The translations under genes and the position numbers were made by a program. Positions 1 to 8,452 of a stretch of DNA of 64,000 bases are shown here, piece by piece. The notes under the pieces were generated by a model. The model was given only the letters and a program-made list of their open reading frames with translations. It had not been told where the DNA came from and did not search any database. Within the stretch, counting starts at the first letter, position 1, and the number at the start of each line of letters is the position of its first letter. The DNA comes from Arthrobacter sp. V1I9 (GTDB lineage: Bacteria > Actinomycetota > Actinomycetes > Actinomycetales > Micrococcaceae). Where the stretch lies: contig NZ_JAUSYU010000001.1 in NCBI RefSeq assembly GCF_030817075.1, positions 1,550,001 to 1,614,000 on the forward strand. Direction: 5' to 3'.

Positions 1-1
1 G

Positions 2-568
2 AATTGGACAGGTAAGGGCGTTCTCAATCCCTGGGCAGACGGGGACAAGGCAGCCCTCGTTGATCTTGCCGAACATCCCAAGCTGGCAGCGCTGCTCGAA
101 GAGCACCGCGAGCAGCTGATGAAGCGGCATACCGCTAAGAGCAACCCATCAAAGTGGTACAAGACCATCGACCGCATCACGCCGGCCTTGACGTGGGAAC
201 CGAAGCTTCTTATTCCGGATATCAAGGGCAACGGCGACGCCATTGGCTATGACGAGGGCAAGCTGTACCCGCACCACAACCTTTACTACATCACTTCAAC
301 TGCGTGGAACCTGCGCGCTTTGCAGGCACTTCTACGCTCAGGAATCGCCCTCCTTTTCGTGAAGGCTTACTCGGTCAAGATAGGCGGCGGTTATCTACGA
401 TTTCAAGCTCAGAACCTCAAGCGCATCAGGATGCCCGAATGGAGCGCCATCTCGCCGGCCGATCAAGAAATCATGATCAAAGCTGGCGAAACCGGTGAGA
501 AGCTCACTGTCGATTTATTGGCCCGGATTTATGACGTGTCGGAAAGTGACTTAAAGGCCGTCATCTAG
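2..568 (+). CDS. DNA adenine methyltransferase of PaeR7I/XhoI type, C-terminal part
   Basis: The reading frame is open from base 2, so this is the last 188 residues of a longer protein cut by the window edge. The stretch has the RH.A...WYKTID motif, [19 protein letters not shown] and [10 protein letters not shown](N)L segments that I recognise from the target-recognition and C-terminal region of M.PaeR7I/M.XhoI (Eco57I-class N6-adenine methyltransferases, usually about 530 residues). The catalytic NPPY motif would lie upstream, outside the window. The adjacent gene, 12 bases downstream on the same strand, matches the cognate endonuclease, which supports the call. Its inferred role is methylation of CTCGAG to protect lysogen and phage DNA. 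Confidence 0.85.
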   Translation, partial: NWTGKGVLNPWADGDKAALVDLAEHPKLAALLEEHREQLMKRHTAKSNPSKWYKTIDRITPALTWEPKLLIPDIKGNGDAIGYDEGKLYPHHNLYYITSTAWNLRALQALLRSGIALLFVKAYSVKIGGGYLRFQAQNLKRIRMPEWSAISPADQEIMIKAGETGEKLTVDLLARIYDVSESDLKAVI

Positions 569-580
569 CAGACTGCGTGG

Positions 581-1312
581 GTGCATCTAAATACTGGGGA
601 TATAGACAAGCTCACTCGACAGGCGGTTCAGCTTTATTGGGAAACCAGAGGGCGTGCTGAAGCCAAAGGCCAGGGTGGTGATCGAGGGGGACGCGCTGGT
701 GCTACGGCAGGGAAAAACCTCGACGGCTTTGTGCAGATCATGTCCGATCTGATTACTGAGGCAAAGATCGAAGGTCTCGTTGCTGGCACCCAGAAAAAGT
801 ACGTCACGTTGCCCGGATACCTTCGCCCTGTTAAGGACTGGGATCTTGTCTTGACTAGACGGGGCGAGCTGCTGGCTGTCCTTGAGTTTAAGAGCCACGT
901 TGGGCCGTCCTTCGGTAACAACTTCAACAACCGAAACGAAGAAGCCATGGGCTCTTCGATCGACATCCGTACTGCTGTAAATAGGGGCGTTTTCGGTGCA
1001 TCCCACAAGATGCCCTATCTCGGTTGGTGCATTCTGGTGGAGGATGCTTACGGACCAAAGGGATCTCGCGATCCTGTCAAGATGAATGCTCCACACTTTG
1101 ACCCGATGGCGGAGTTTGTAGGTGCTGGCTACCTGGACAGGTACGAGATCCTCTGCAGGCGGTTGGAAGAGGAAAACTTTTACTCATCGACAGCCCTCAT
1201 TGCTAGTCCTAAGATCGCTGGTCGAGCGACAGGCGAATACTCCGACATGTCTGAGGACACTAGCTTCGAGCGCTTCGTCCGGCGGTTTTGGGAGTTCCTG
1301 GTTGAGGTGTAG
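581..1312 (+). CDS. Type II restriction endonuclease, PaeR7I/XhoI family
   Basis: 243 residues, close to the length of PaeR7I and XhoI (about 245). The central segment has GTQKKYVTLPGYLRPVKDWD followed by LAVLEFKSHVGPSFGNNFNN, the family's signature. The D...E-F-K arrangement fits a PD-(D/E)xK active site (Asp in KDWD, then ExK in LEFK). Family members cut at CTCGAG. The GTG start at 581 lies just after the methylase stop, so the two are probably cotranscribed. At least three CTCGAG sites occur in the prophage itself (5064, 16180, 18976), so the methylase must be active for the phage to coexist with this enzyme. It lies in the phage late region, upstream of terminase. Confidence 0.88.
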   Translation: MHLNTGDIDKLTRQAVQLYWETRGRAEAKGQGGDRGGRAGATAGKNLDGFVQIMSDLITEAKIEGLVAGTQKKYVTLPGYLRPVKDWDLVLTRRGELLAVLEFKSHVGPSFGNNFNNRNEEAMGSSIDIRTAVNRGVFGASHKMPYLGWCILVEDAYGPKGSRDPVKMNAPHFDPMAEFVGAGYLDRYEILCRRLEEENFYSSTALIASPKIAGRATGEYSDMSEDTSFERFVRRFWEFLVEV

Positions 1313-1340
1313 TCGAGCTGCACACCTTTAGGAGATCGTG

Positions 1341-1940
1341 GTGTCTTGCGAGTGTGAGATCGGTATAGCAGTAGAGGCAGCCAAAGACGGTGTGTACCTG
1401 AAGCCAGGGCGCAAGTTTGCATGGCTGAATTCAGCCGGGCCTTACGGTCTGGGAGTAAGCGCCAGTTCGGTGCTTGATCCAGTCACGAGTATTGCTGTGG
1501 CTTTGAAAGGCAACCTCGAAGCAATGAAGGCGGTATTGCGGCCGGCCAAGCTGCCAGTTGACCTCATTCATGAGGACTCGGGAATTGTGTTCGAGGTGGA
1601 CGAGCTTCAGCATTTCACCTCTCATCGAAGCGCAACCTTCGATCACTACCCTGAAGATGTTCAAGTCAGCTTCGACATCGAAGAGTACCGTCGGCTTTGC
1701 ACTCTGTACTCGCCACGAGCTGACACGGCCTTCCTGAGGGACACGTTCAACTTTGGGCTCAAGGGCCGAGGGCGCCAACGAGCGTTCTACGACGCTCTGA
1801 AGGATCTTTCCATTCCTGCTGCCGGTATGCCGCCTGTCATCAGGATTCCCGTTCCTGATCGAGACGTGGAGAAGGCTTGGAAGAGCAGTCGAGACAGGGT
1901 GTTTGTCGCTATCGAAGCGGCTCGGACTCGGGATAAATAG
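1341..1940 (+). CDS. Uncharacterised protein downstream of the R-M genes, possible nuclease-like fold
   Basis: 199 residues, not recognised. An AGGAG at 1330-1334 favours the GTG at 1341 over the one at 1338. The most striking segment is IVFEVDELQHFTSHR, followed by FDHYPEDV. An E-x-D-E-x-Q-H pattern after a hydrophobic strand resembles the E-x-D-x-x-Q-H core of Vsr/DUF559-like endonuclease folds, but this is only a resemblance. It is on the same strand as, and 28 bases after, the restriction gene, so it may be part of the same cassette: an extra nuclease, a nicking enzyme or an unrelated passenger. Confidence that it is a gene is high; function is unknown. Confidence 0.7.
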   Translation: MSCECEIGIAVEAAKDGVYLKPGRKFAWLNSAGPYGLGVSASSVLDPVTSIAVALKGNLEAMKAVLRPAKLPVDLIHEDSGIVFEVDELQHFTSHRSATFDHYPEDVQVSFDIEEYRRLCTLYSPRADTAFLRDTFNFGLKGRGRQRAFYDALKDLSIPAAGMPPVIRIPVPDRDVEKAWKSSRDRVFVAIEAARTRDK

Positions 1941-1952
1941 TCTCTAACGCGC

Positions 1953-2288
1953 CTAGGGCAGCACCTTCAATTTATCGTTGATCTGGCATTTTTCCTCAAC
2001 CTCGCCCGAGTAAGGTAGCGTGACGCCTGTCTCCTGCCTGAGTTTCACGGCTTCCCTAACCTCTTCGTGACAAACAATGTTCACGGTGGTCGTCTCCTGC
2101 CCTATCCACGCCATGCCTAAATTGGCCAGAGATCCTGTGATGCCTACGCTTGCCGTGAGGATAAGGGCGAGAAGCGTGTGATTGCGTTCCGGCTTTGGCT
2201 TGTCGATGGTCCCAGCCGCAGGCTTATCTACTTCCGAAGCCCGCTGCTTTGGCTGCTTTTTCTTTTCGACATCACCTTTCGGGGTCAT
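1953..2288 (-). CDS. Small single-pass membrane protein, unknown
   Basis: 111 residues from the ATG at 2288, which has a purine-rich AAGGGGG 8 bases before it; an earlier ATG at 2309 has no such site. The N-terminal ~40 residues are rich in Lys, Pro and Glu and should be cytoplasmic. One membrane segment follows (TLLALILTASVGITGSLANL), then a short outside domain with two cysteines. It overlaps the end of the upstream reverse-strand gene by 17 bases, so the two are translationally coupled. Lying opposite to the phage late genes, the pair looks like a cargo (moron) unit expressed in the lysogen. No family recognised. Confidence 0.65.
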   Translation of the reverse strand: MTPKGDVEKKKQPKQRASEVDKPAAGTIDKPKPERNHTLLALILTASVGITGSLANLGMAWIGQETTTVNIVCHEEVREAVKLRQETGVTLPYSGEVEEKCQINDKLKVLP

Positions 2289-2751
2289 CCGGGAAGCCCC
2301 CTTCGCCATCGCGGTTTCGACGATTTTGGATCATCCACCTGCCAAAGTGTGAGTGATCGTTTCTTGCAGACGCCAGCAGCTCACTGAGGCCCAGCATCTC
2401 GCCGTCGATGCGCTTCTTCCCAATCTCGTAGTTAGTGAAGGCTGCTGAGGTGTAGGACTTGCGATAGTAGACGGCGAAAGCAATCAGACCGATTCCAGCT
2501 AAGCTGCTGAAACTTGCGAGGAACAGCAGCCGGTAATCATCCAAGATGGTTGGCAGGCCCAAGCCAATGAAGGTGGGGAGATTCAGCAGTATGACTGCCA
2601 GCCCCACGAATATCATGATGAAGAAGACGCCCCTACCTTGTCGCAGCGTCTGTTCCAGCTGTGCGTCCAGCTCCATACTCTGAACTTCCAGGTCGTGCCG
2701 CGCGCTGTCGAGGAGTAACTCTCCAGGCTTTCTACTTCTCCATATCGCCAT
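2272..2751 (-). CDS. Two-pass membrane protein, possible TRADD-N/SLATT-like effector
   Basis: 159 residues from the ATG at 2751 (a TTG six bases earlier is less likely). A charged amphipathic N-terminus of about 40 residues is followed by two membrane helices (around GVFFIMIFVGLAVILLNL and LFLASFSSLAGIGLIAFAVY) and a ~60-residue cytoplasmic tail starting YYRKS, with charged helix. Two closely spaced helices followed by a basic cytoplasmic helix recall the two-TM domains (SLATT and TRADD-N-associated) that act as membrane effectors in some bacterial conflict systems. That resemblance is by architecture only. It sits beside the R-M genes, which makes a role in phage exclusion plausible but unproven. 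Confidence 0.65.
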   Translation of the reverse strand: MAIWRSRKPGELLLDSARHDLEVQSMELDAQLEQTLRQGRGVFFIMIFVGLAVILLNLPTFIGLGLPTILDDYRLLFLASFSSLAGIGLIAFAVYYRKSYTSAAFTNYEIGKKRIDGEMLGLSELLASARNDHSHFGRWMIQNRRNRDGEGGFPDDPER

Positions 2752-2829
2752 GAACAAGAGCGTATCTCGCTGCAGGCTACTTTGACGTCTTTTAATTTGG
2801 AACGTCTTGTGTCATAAATAAGGGCACAT

Positions 2830-3327
2830 ATGGCAGAACCGAAAACACCAGACACACCAGAAGAAAAAAACAAGGGCGGAAGACCGCTTAAGTTCAAAAC
2901 AGTCGATGAGCTCCAAGTAGCTGTCGACTCGTACTTTGATTCTTGCGATCCGCACCTTGAGTCTCGCTTAGTGGAGTCCGGCATCAACGAACGTGGCGAA
3001 ACCATCTTTGCTCAGCGCAAGGTGATGACCGAACAGAAGCCTTACACCGTCTCTGGCCTGGCGAGGGCACTCGGGATTACACGAGACACGCTGTTGTCCT
3101 ACGCTGAGCGTCCCGAGTTTATCGACACGGTAGAGGCCGCCAAGGAGCGCTGTCATGAGTGGGCTGAGAATGCCCTCTTTACCAAGAGTGCCACCGGAGC
3201 TGCCTTCAGCCTCAAGAACAACTGGGGTTGGAAAGAGCGTCAGGAGATAGACCACACGTCTGACGGTAAGCCGATGCAGGCGCTTGTGGAGATCGTCCGT
3301 AGTGGGGACAAACCAAGTACGGATTAA
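2830..3327 (+). CDS. Terminase small subunit
   Basis: 165 residues. It has the GGRPLKF N-terminal motif common in small terminases, then a helix-turn-helix (VSGLARALGITRDTLLSYAE) that would bind the packaging site, and a C-terminal ALFTKSATGAAFSLKNNWGW segment typical of the family. It recognises phage DNA ends and delivers them to the large subunit. The next gene overlaps its 3' end by 26 bases in another frame. This is the first forward late gene after the reverse-strand pair, and the 78-base gap upstream is the likely location of a promoter, although I could not make out clear -35/-10 elements. Confidence 0.9.
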   Translation: MAEPKTPDTPEEKNKGGRPLKFKTVDELQVAVDSYFDSCDPHLESRLVESGINERGETIFAQRKVMTEQKPYTVSGLARALGITRDTLLSYAERPEFIDTVEAAKERCHEWAENALFTKSATGAAFSLKNNWGWKERQEIDHTSDGKPMQALVEIVRSGDKPSTD

Positions 3328-4609
3328 GTTCCTCGAAGAATACGAGGAGCTCTTCAACGAGACCTGGCGCAACATCGTCTTCTACGGTGGGCGTGGCTCG
3401 GGTAAGTCTCGACACGTCGGTCTTGCCCTGGCTCTTCGTGGCCGGCAGTCAAAGCTACGCATTCTTTGTACCCGTGAGCTGCAGAACACCATCGCTGACT
3501 CTGTACACAAGCTCTTATCCGACATCATCAACGAGTACGGCTTTACCGATTACGAGATCACCGAGAAGTCGATTCGCAACACCATCACCGGGACTGAGTT
3601 CCTCTTCAAAGGTCTGCGCCACAACTCGACAGAGATCAAGTCTATGGAGGGCATCGACATCGCCTGGGTGGAAGAAGCCCAAAGCATTAGCGAGTCGAGC
3701 CTGAAGCTGTTGGTGCCGACTATTCGTAAACCAGGCAGTCAGCTGATCTACACCTTCAACCGCATGAACGAGCTAGACCCTGTCTACGTCCGCTACTGCA
3801 AGACAGCGCGCGACCGTACGTACGTGAGAAAGGTCAACTACGACGTCCTGGAGCGAGCCGGTCTCTTCCCTGCTGAGCTTCGCGAGGAGATGGAAGCGGA
3901 CAAGCGCACGTCGTTGGATCTCTACGCTCACGTTTGGCTGGGGGAGCCAGTTGCGCAAGGTGACAACGCCATTCTGAGTCGCCAGGCCATCCTGGGAGCG
4001 ATGGAGCGCACTGTGGACGATGAGGGAGCTGTTGAAGTCGGCGTCGACGTTGCTCGCATGGGCACCGACCGCACTATATTCAAGATGCGTAAGGGCTTAC
4101 GTGATCTCCGCATGAAGACCTACACGAAACTCAGGACGACGGAGGTGTGCGACAAGCTCGAACTCTTTGTGGACCACGACAAGACCGTGCTCATCAAAGT
4201 GGACGATACAGGTGTTGGCGGGGGAGTCACCGACGAGATGATCCGCCGCGGATACAAGGTTATGCCAATCAACTTTGGAGCCAAGGCCTCTGATCCTGAC
4301 AAATATCCGAATCTCATCAGCGAGGCATGGTTCTACTTGGCAAGCATCATCGAAACGATAAGCATCGAGATGGATGACGATCTCCTCATGGAGCTATCCA
4401 GCCGCCAGTGGAAGATGGACTCTAAGGGGCGTCGAGCTGTTGAAAGTAAGGACGACTACAAGAAGCGTGGCTTTCGGTCACCGGACAAGGCCGACGCTCT
4501 GATCATGTGCTTTTACAACAACGCTATTGGACCTTTTGAAGCGCCGGATAGTTCCACAAATGCCTTTGGTGGCGGCATTACATCGGGATTGTTAAACACT
4601 CAGTTCTAG
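3302..4609 (+). CDS. Terminase large subunit (PBSX-like packaging ATPase/nuclease)
   Basis: The N-terminal ATPase domain shows a Walker A (GGRGSGKS) and a Walker B region (GIDIAWVEEA), followed by a motif III-like LIYTFNR. The C-terminal half has the RNase H-fold nuclease pattern: GVDVARMGTDRT, then KVDDTGVGGGV and a late Asp in SPDKADALIM. It should pump DNA into the prohead and cut concatemers. I chose the GTG at 3302 (435 residues), with a GGAG 10 bases before it; a TTG at 3284 gives 441 residues with no visible ribosome site. Length and motif order are normal for PBSX-type large terminases. Confidence 0.93.
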   Translation: MGTNQVRIKFLEEYEELFNETWRNIVFYGGRGSGKSRHVGLALALRGRQSKLRILCTRELQNTIADSVHKLLSDIINEYGFTDYEITEKSIRNTITGTEFLFKGLRHNSTEIKSMEGIDIAWVEEAQSISESSLKLLVPTIRKPGSQLIYTFNRMNELDPVYVRYCKTARDRTYVRKVNYDVLERAGLFPAELREEMEADKRTSLDLYAHVWLGEPVAQGDNAILSRQAILGAMERTVDDEGAVEVGVDVARMGTDRTIFKMRKGLRDLRMKTYTKLRTTEVCDKLELFVDHDKTVLIKVDDTGVGGGVTDEMIRRGYKVMPINFGAKASDPDKYPNLISEAWFYLASIIETISIEMDDDLLMELSSRQWKMDSKGRRAVESKDDYKKRGFRSPDKADALIMCFYNNAIGPFEAPDSSTNAFGGGITSGLLNTQF

Positions 4610-4625
4610 TTTATATTGCAAGTAG

Positions 4626-6026
4626 ATGGCCAGTAATTCTACAAAGAAAAAGAAACAAATACTTGGCCCAGAAATGGGCGACTCTGGAACTCACAAGTTC
4701 TCTGGCGTTATTACTGGTGAAGAATACAACTTCGATCTCGTTGGCCGTAAGGCATTGAAGGTCTGGGAACAGATGCGCCGCTCAGATGCGAGCGTTGGGG
4801 CATCACTCAAGGCGATCAAGTACCCGATCAAGGCAACCAAGTTCTTCGCTGCTCCTGCAACCGAGGATGATTCGGACGTCGAGATCTCTGACTTCGTGCA
4901 TTGGAACCTATTCAGCCGACTTAAGTGGAAGAAAGTCCTGGGGGAGATCCTCACCTACCTAGAGATGGGCTATGCCATCTTCGAGATGGTGTTCGAGGTT
5001 GAAGTCGTCGACGGCATCGAACGCGTGGTGCTGACCAAACTGGGCTTCCGTAAGCAGACTGGGCTCGAGTCTTGGCAGGCTGGTCCAGATACTCCAGGCA
5101 TCACGTTCCGCAAGTCGGATGGCAAGAGCGTTGGTATCCCGCTCGACAAGCTAATCGTCTTTACCAATGAGCAAGAGGGCGACAACTACGAGGGTGTCAG
5201 CATCCTCCGCACCGCCTACAAGCACTGGTTCTACGTGGACAAGTTCGATCAGATCGACGCGCTGGGCCACGAGCGGCACTCTCTTGGTGTTCCAAAGATC
5301 AAGTACCCGCGGACTGCTACTGATCCAGAGCGTGAAGCGGCACGCAACACCGTGCGAAACCTCCGTGCCAACGAACAGTCCTTCATAGAGGAGCCAGAAG
5401 GCTGGGACATCAACTTCATGGACATGCAATCCCATAGCCTCAAGGACATCGGCCCAAGTATCGACCGTCACGATCGGCAGATCACCAAGAACGTCCTGGC
5501 TCAGTTCCTGGAGCTTGGTTCAAGCGGTGCCAGCGGTGCACGCTCTGTCAGTGAAGACCAACACATCCTGCTCAACCAATCCATCGAGTCTGTTCTCGAC
5601 TACATAGCGGACACGCTTGGCTATGTCGTGAAGACCCTGGTGGATCTCAACTTCACCGTTGATCAGTACCCGACCATCAAGCACGGCGACGTGAACCAGA
5701 AGGACGTCAAAGCCCTAGCCGACGCCGTTGAGAAGTTCGTAAAGGCTGGAGTCATCACGCCTACTGAGGCAGATGAAGACCACGTACGTCAGCTAATCGA
5801 GTTCCCGAAGCTTAGCGATGAGGACAAGGCCCAGCGGACGAAGACTCAGGCAGCAGCAACCAAAGCGGCAGTAGCGGCCGATGTATCAGCTCCCCATCAG
5901 GACGATGACGATGATCTCGCTGCAGCACCAATCCCAACCGAACCTGGAAAGCTGAAGACCATGGCCGGCAAAGTCTCAGCATCATTAACGAGGCTTCTGT
6001 ATGGCGACAAGAACCGAGCTGCTTAG
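4626..6026 (+). CDS. Portal protein, DUF935 (Mu gp29-like)
   Basis: 466 residues. The N-terminal half has features of DUF935 portals: VWEQMRRSDASVGASLKAIK, then an aromatic and acidic core (YLEMGYAIFEMVFEVE), and later LGSSGASGARSVSEDQ and a C-terminal VITPTEADEDHVR segment. Portals form a dodecameric ring at one capsid vertex, through which DNA enters and leaves and to which the connector attaches. The gene follows the large terminase by 16 bases and its last 26 bases overlap the next gene, as in Mu-like head operons. The C-terminus is rich in Ala and Asp and probably disordered. Confidence 0.85.
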   Translation: MASNSTKKKKQILGPEMGDSGTHKFSGVITGEEYNFDLVGRKALKVWEQMRRSDASVGASLKAIKYPIKATKFFAAPATEDDSDVEISDFVHWNLFSRLKWKKVLGEILTYLEMGYAIFEMVFEVEVVDGIERVVLTKLGFRKQTGLESWQAGPDTPGITFRKSDGKSVGIPLDKLIVFTNEQEGDNYEGVSILRTAYKHWFYVDKFDQIDALGHERHSLGVPKIKYPRTATDPEREAARNTVRNLRANEQSFIEEPEGWDINFMDMQSHSLKDIGPSIDRHDRQITKNVLAQFLELGSSGASGARSVSEDQHILLNQSIESVLDYIADTLGYVVKTLVDLNFTVDQYPTIKHGDVNQKDVKALADAVEKFVKAGVITPTEADEDHVRQLIEFPKLSDEDKAQRTKTQAAATKAAVAADVSAPHQDDDDDLAAAPIPTEPGKLKTMAGKVSASLTRLLYGDKNRAA

Positions 6027-6810
6027 AGCACGTGAAGATCTGCATGTAGCCATTCACGCGGCCGAGGAGTGGCAGGAAAGCTACAAGGCGGACCCAGACT
6101 CATTCCGTCAGCTTCTCGTACTAGGAGCGCGCTTAGAAACAGCCTCAGCGGAGTATCTGCATGATCTCGCTACCCGAGCACAGGGCTACGTTGATTGGTC
6201 CCGCTTACCTGAGCCGATCAAGGCAGACAACGGGCCAGTACTCAACAACGATGATCCTGTTTGGAAAATCGAAGAGACTATCCTGACGGCAGCCATCATC
6301 GACATCATCACTGAGCTAGTAGCAACGGGTGCTGTAGCTGGTGAAGCCCTTTATGGATACACAGCCGGCTACTCGGCCATCGGGTACGCCACGCTCGACA
6401 CAGCCATTCAGAACGCCGCCCGTTGGCACACCGCGCAGCTGGTCTCTCAAGTGACGAATACTAGCCGCGACCTCATCCGCCAAGCGGTAGCCAAGAGCAT
6501 TGCCATAGGGGAGGACGTTCACGAAGCCAGGCTTCGAATCCTGGAAGTCATCGATAACCCGATACGCGCCGAACTCATTGCACAGACAGAACCCGTCAAC
6601 GCCTACCAAACAGGCCTGAAGCACTATGCCAAGCAGACAGGCGCTAAGACAAAGACCTGGGACGGCCTCAGCGGGGCATGCAAGATCTGCTCTCCAGTCA
6701 TCGGCAAGACCATACCCATTGATGATCTATTCCAGATGGGAAACGGCAAGGAATTAGATAGGCCCGCTGGACACCCGCGCTGTAGGTGCTCACTGATCTA
6801 CGACTATTAG
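6001..6810 (+). CDS. Head morphogenesis protein, SPP1 gp7 / Mu F-like
   Basis: 269 residues. The C-terminus carries the recognisable gp7/F-type pattern: RAELIAQTEPVNAYQTG, then W..LSGACKICSPVIGKTI and GHPRCRCSL, where paired cysteines and histidine may bind a metal. Proteins of this family are minor head components that associate with the portal and are sometimes ejected with the DNA. It overlaps the portal gene by 26 bases, and its position between portal and protease is conserved in Mu-like head modules. The N-terminal 100 residues are largely helical. The ~50-base AT-rich gap that follows precedes the protease-scaffold gene. Confidence 0.85.
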   Translation: MATRTELLRAREDLHVAIHAAEEWQESYKADPDSFRQLLVLGARLETASAEYLHDLATRAQGYVDWSRLPEPIKADNGPVLNNDDPVWKIEETILTAAIIDIITELVATGAVAGEALYGYTAGYSAIGYATLDTAIQNAARWHTAQLVSQVTNTSRDLIRQAVAKSIAIGEDVHEARLRILEVIDNPIRAELIAQTEPVNAYQTGLKHYAKQTGAKTKTWDGLSGACKICSPVIGKTIPIDDLFQMGNGKELDRPAGHPRCRCSLIYDY

Positions 6811-6859
6811 CCATTTTCCCTATTGACTTATAAGGCGGCATTTAAGACATTAAGGACAT

Positions 6860-8062
6860 ATGGCAATAAAAGCATTTCACAACCTAGTTAAAATTAGCGC
6901 TGATTCACAAGGAAATGCGCCTAAGACTATCGAGCTACTTCGCACGGGTACTTGGAACACTCCATGGCACGGCGAGTTCGAAATCACTCCTGATGACATC
7001 CAGCAGTTCATCCTCAACGCCGACCAAGGCGTTGGGCTAGTAGAAGCAGATCCGAAGATCCCTCTGAACTACGGTCATGACTCCTGGGACAAAGCAGCCG
7101 GATGGATGCCAAAGCTCTACGCCAGTGAAGACGGCACGGCGCTCCTCGCTGATCCTGAATGGACTCCAGCTGCTGAACAAGCAATCAAAGACGGTGAGTG
7201 GAAATACATCTCTCCTGAGTTCAACCCTCGCTCTTACCCATGGGAAGACCCTGAGCAAGAGTACAACTTTGTCAGCAACGTGCTCACGGGTGCTGCACTC
7301 ACCAACATTCCTCTTTTCAAGAAACTGAAGCCAATCACGGCATCGCGTTTGCCCAACAAGAAAGTGAAGGCGAGTGCCACTGGCGACAGTGATAAAAGTA
7401 AAGGAGAACACATGACGTTAGAAGAAATTCGCGCCAAGCAAGTTGCTGATCTTACGGATGATGAGAAGTCATTCCTAGAAGAGCACAAAGCCGAACTCAC
7501 AGCTGAAGAGCTAACGACGTTCGGTCTGGCAGAGGAAGAGCCTGAAGTACCAGAAACTCCCGAAGAGCCAGAAACACCGGAGGAGCCAGAAACTCCCGAA
7601 GTTCCGGAGCCAACAAAGGTAGAGGCAAGCGCGCTCAAAGGCATTACAGCTGAAGAGCTCGAACAATTACGTGCCGATGCAGCAGCTGGCCGCCAGGCAC
7701 AGCAGGAGTTGGAGAAGACGAAAGCCGAAGGTTTTGCGTCTGCTCGTATCTCAGCCGGCCAGATCAAGAGCGGACAGAAGGCTGACCTAGTCAAGATCCT
7801 TCTCGCCTCACGCGGCGACGAGCGCAAGACCCTGGAGACATTCCTCGAATCTCTTCCAGAGAACAAGCTCGTCACTGGCGGTGAAATCGGGGATGGCGGC
7901 GCAAATGTCGTGGCAGATGCTGCCCAGGTTGTGCATGAGCGAGTCCAGAAAGTACTGGCTGATGCTCGCGCAGCGGGCAAATCAAAGTCATATGCCGACG
8001 CCCGTAAGGAGGTGCTCGACGCCGACGAAACACTAAAAGATCAGCTCAAGGAGGAGCAATAA
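6860..8062 (+). CDS. Prohead protease with fused scaffold (Mu I/Z type)
   Basis: 400 residues. Residues 1-165 resemble Mu gpI-type proteases: a DDIQQFILNA helix, PLNYGHDSWDKAAGWM and WKYISPEF. The C-terminal part is a charged, Glu/Pro-rich linker with three short PETPEEPE-like repeats (about residues 229-250) followed by a helical scaffold-like region. An in-frame second start lies at 7412 with its own strong ribosome site, so the gene very likely makes both a protease-scaffold and a free scaffold, as in Mu I/Z and lambda C/Nu3. It stands just before the decoration and capsid genes, as expected. Confidence 0.85.
   Translation: MAIKAFHNLVKISADSQGNAPKTIELLRTGTWNTPWHGEFEITPDDIQQFILNADQGVGLVEADPKIPLNYGHDSWDKAAGWMPKLYASEDGTALLADPEWTPAAEQAIKDGEWKYISPEFNPRSYPWEDPEQEYNFVSNVLTGAALTNIPLFKKLKPITASRLPNKKVKASATGDSDKSKGEHMTLEEIRAKQVADLTDDEKSFLEEHKAELTAEELTTFGLAEEEPEVPETPEEPETPEEPETPEVPEPTKVEASALKGITAEELEQLRADAAAGRQAQQELEKTKAEGFASARISAGQIKSGQKADLVKILLASRGDERKTLETFLESLPENKLVTGGEIGDGGANVVADAAQVVHERVQKVLADARAAGKSKSYADARKEVLDADETLKDQLKEEQ
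7412..8062 (+). CDS. Nested in-frame scaffold protein start
   Basis: Within the protease gene, AAAGGAG at 7400-7406 stands five bases before an in-frame ATG at 7412 (residue 185 of the full protein). This is a stronger ribosome site than that of the full-length start. It would give a 216-residue product beginning MTLEEIRAKQ, containing only the acidic linker and helical scaffold region. Co-translation of a separate scaffold from inside the protease gene is established for Mu (I/Z) and lambda (C/Nu3). Here the sequence signal is direct and the product is inferred. Confidence 0.7.
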   Translation: MTLEEIRAKQVADLTDDEKSFLEEHKAELTAEELTTFGLAEEEPEVPETPEEPETPEEPETPEVPEPTKVEASALKGITAEELEQLRADAAAGRQAQQELEKTKAEGFASARISAGQIKSGQKADLVKILLASRGDERKTLETFLESLPENKLVTGGEIGDGGANVVADAAQVVHERVQKVLADARAAGKSKSYADARKEVLDADETLKDQLKEEQ

Positions 8063-8063
8063 T

Positions 8064-8435
8064 ATGGCATTCCAACCAGGTGAACGCTACAGCGCTACCG
8101 CAGGTGCAGACCTGACAGGCAAGCAGTATCACATCGTCAAACTAAACGCAGACGGCAAAGTCGTTCTTGCAACAGCAGCTACTGACGCGATTCTCGGTGT
8201 CCTGGACAACGCTCCAGTAGCCGGCCGCACAGCAGATGTTGTTCTGCTCAACGGCGCGGGCTCATTCAAGGTGAAGATCGCAGCTAACACTGCCAAAGAC
8301 GCTTACATCACTACCAACGGCAGCGGTGAGGCAGTAGTGACTTCAACCGCGGGTCACCGCGTGATCGGTCGCTTGGTTCGTGCAGGCTCAGCCGGCGCGA
8401 TCGCCGAATACATCAAACTAAACGAAAAGTTCTAA
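8064..8435 (+). CDS. DUF2190-like head protein (decoration/head fibre)
   Basis: 123 residues, Ala/Gly/Val rich and mostly beta. The opening FQPGERYSATAGADLTGKQY and the DAILGVLDNAP segment fit DUF2190, small proteins encoded just before the major capsid gene in many Mu-like head modules and thought to decorate or stabilise the capsid. The start follows the protease stop by a single base, so translation is probably coupled. No signal peptide or membrane segment is seen. Function is inferred from family and position. Confidence 0.75.
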   Translation: MAFQPGERYSATAGADLTGKQYHIVKLNADGKVVLATAATDAILGVLDNAPVAGRTADVVLLNGAGSFKVKIAANTAKDAYITTNGSGEAVVTSTAGHRVIGRLVRAGSAGAIAEYIKLNEKF

Positions 8436-8452
8436 GGAAGGCATAACTGAAT

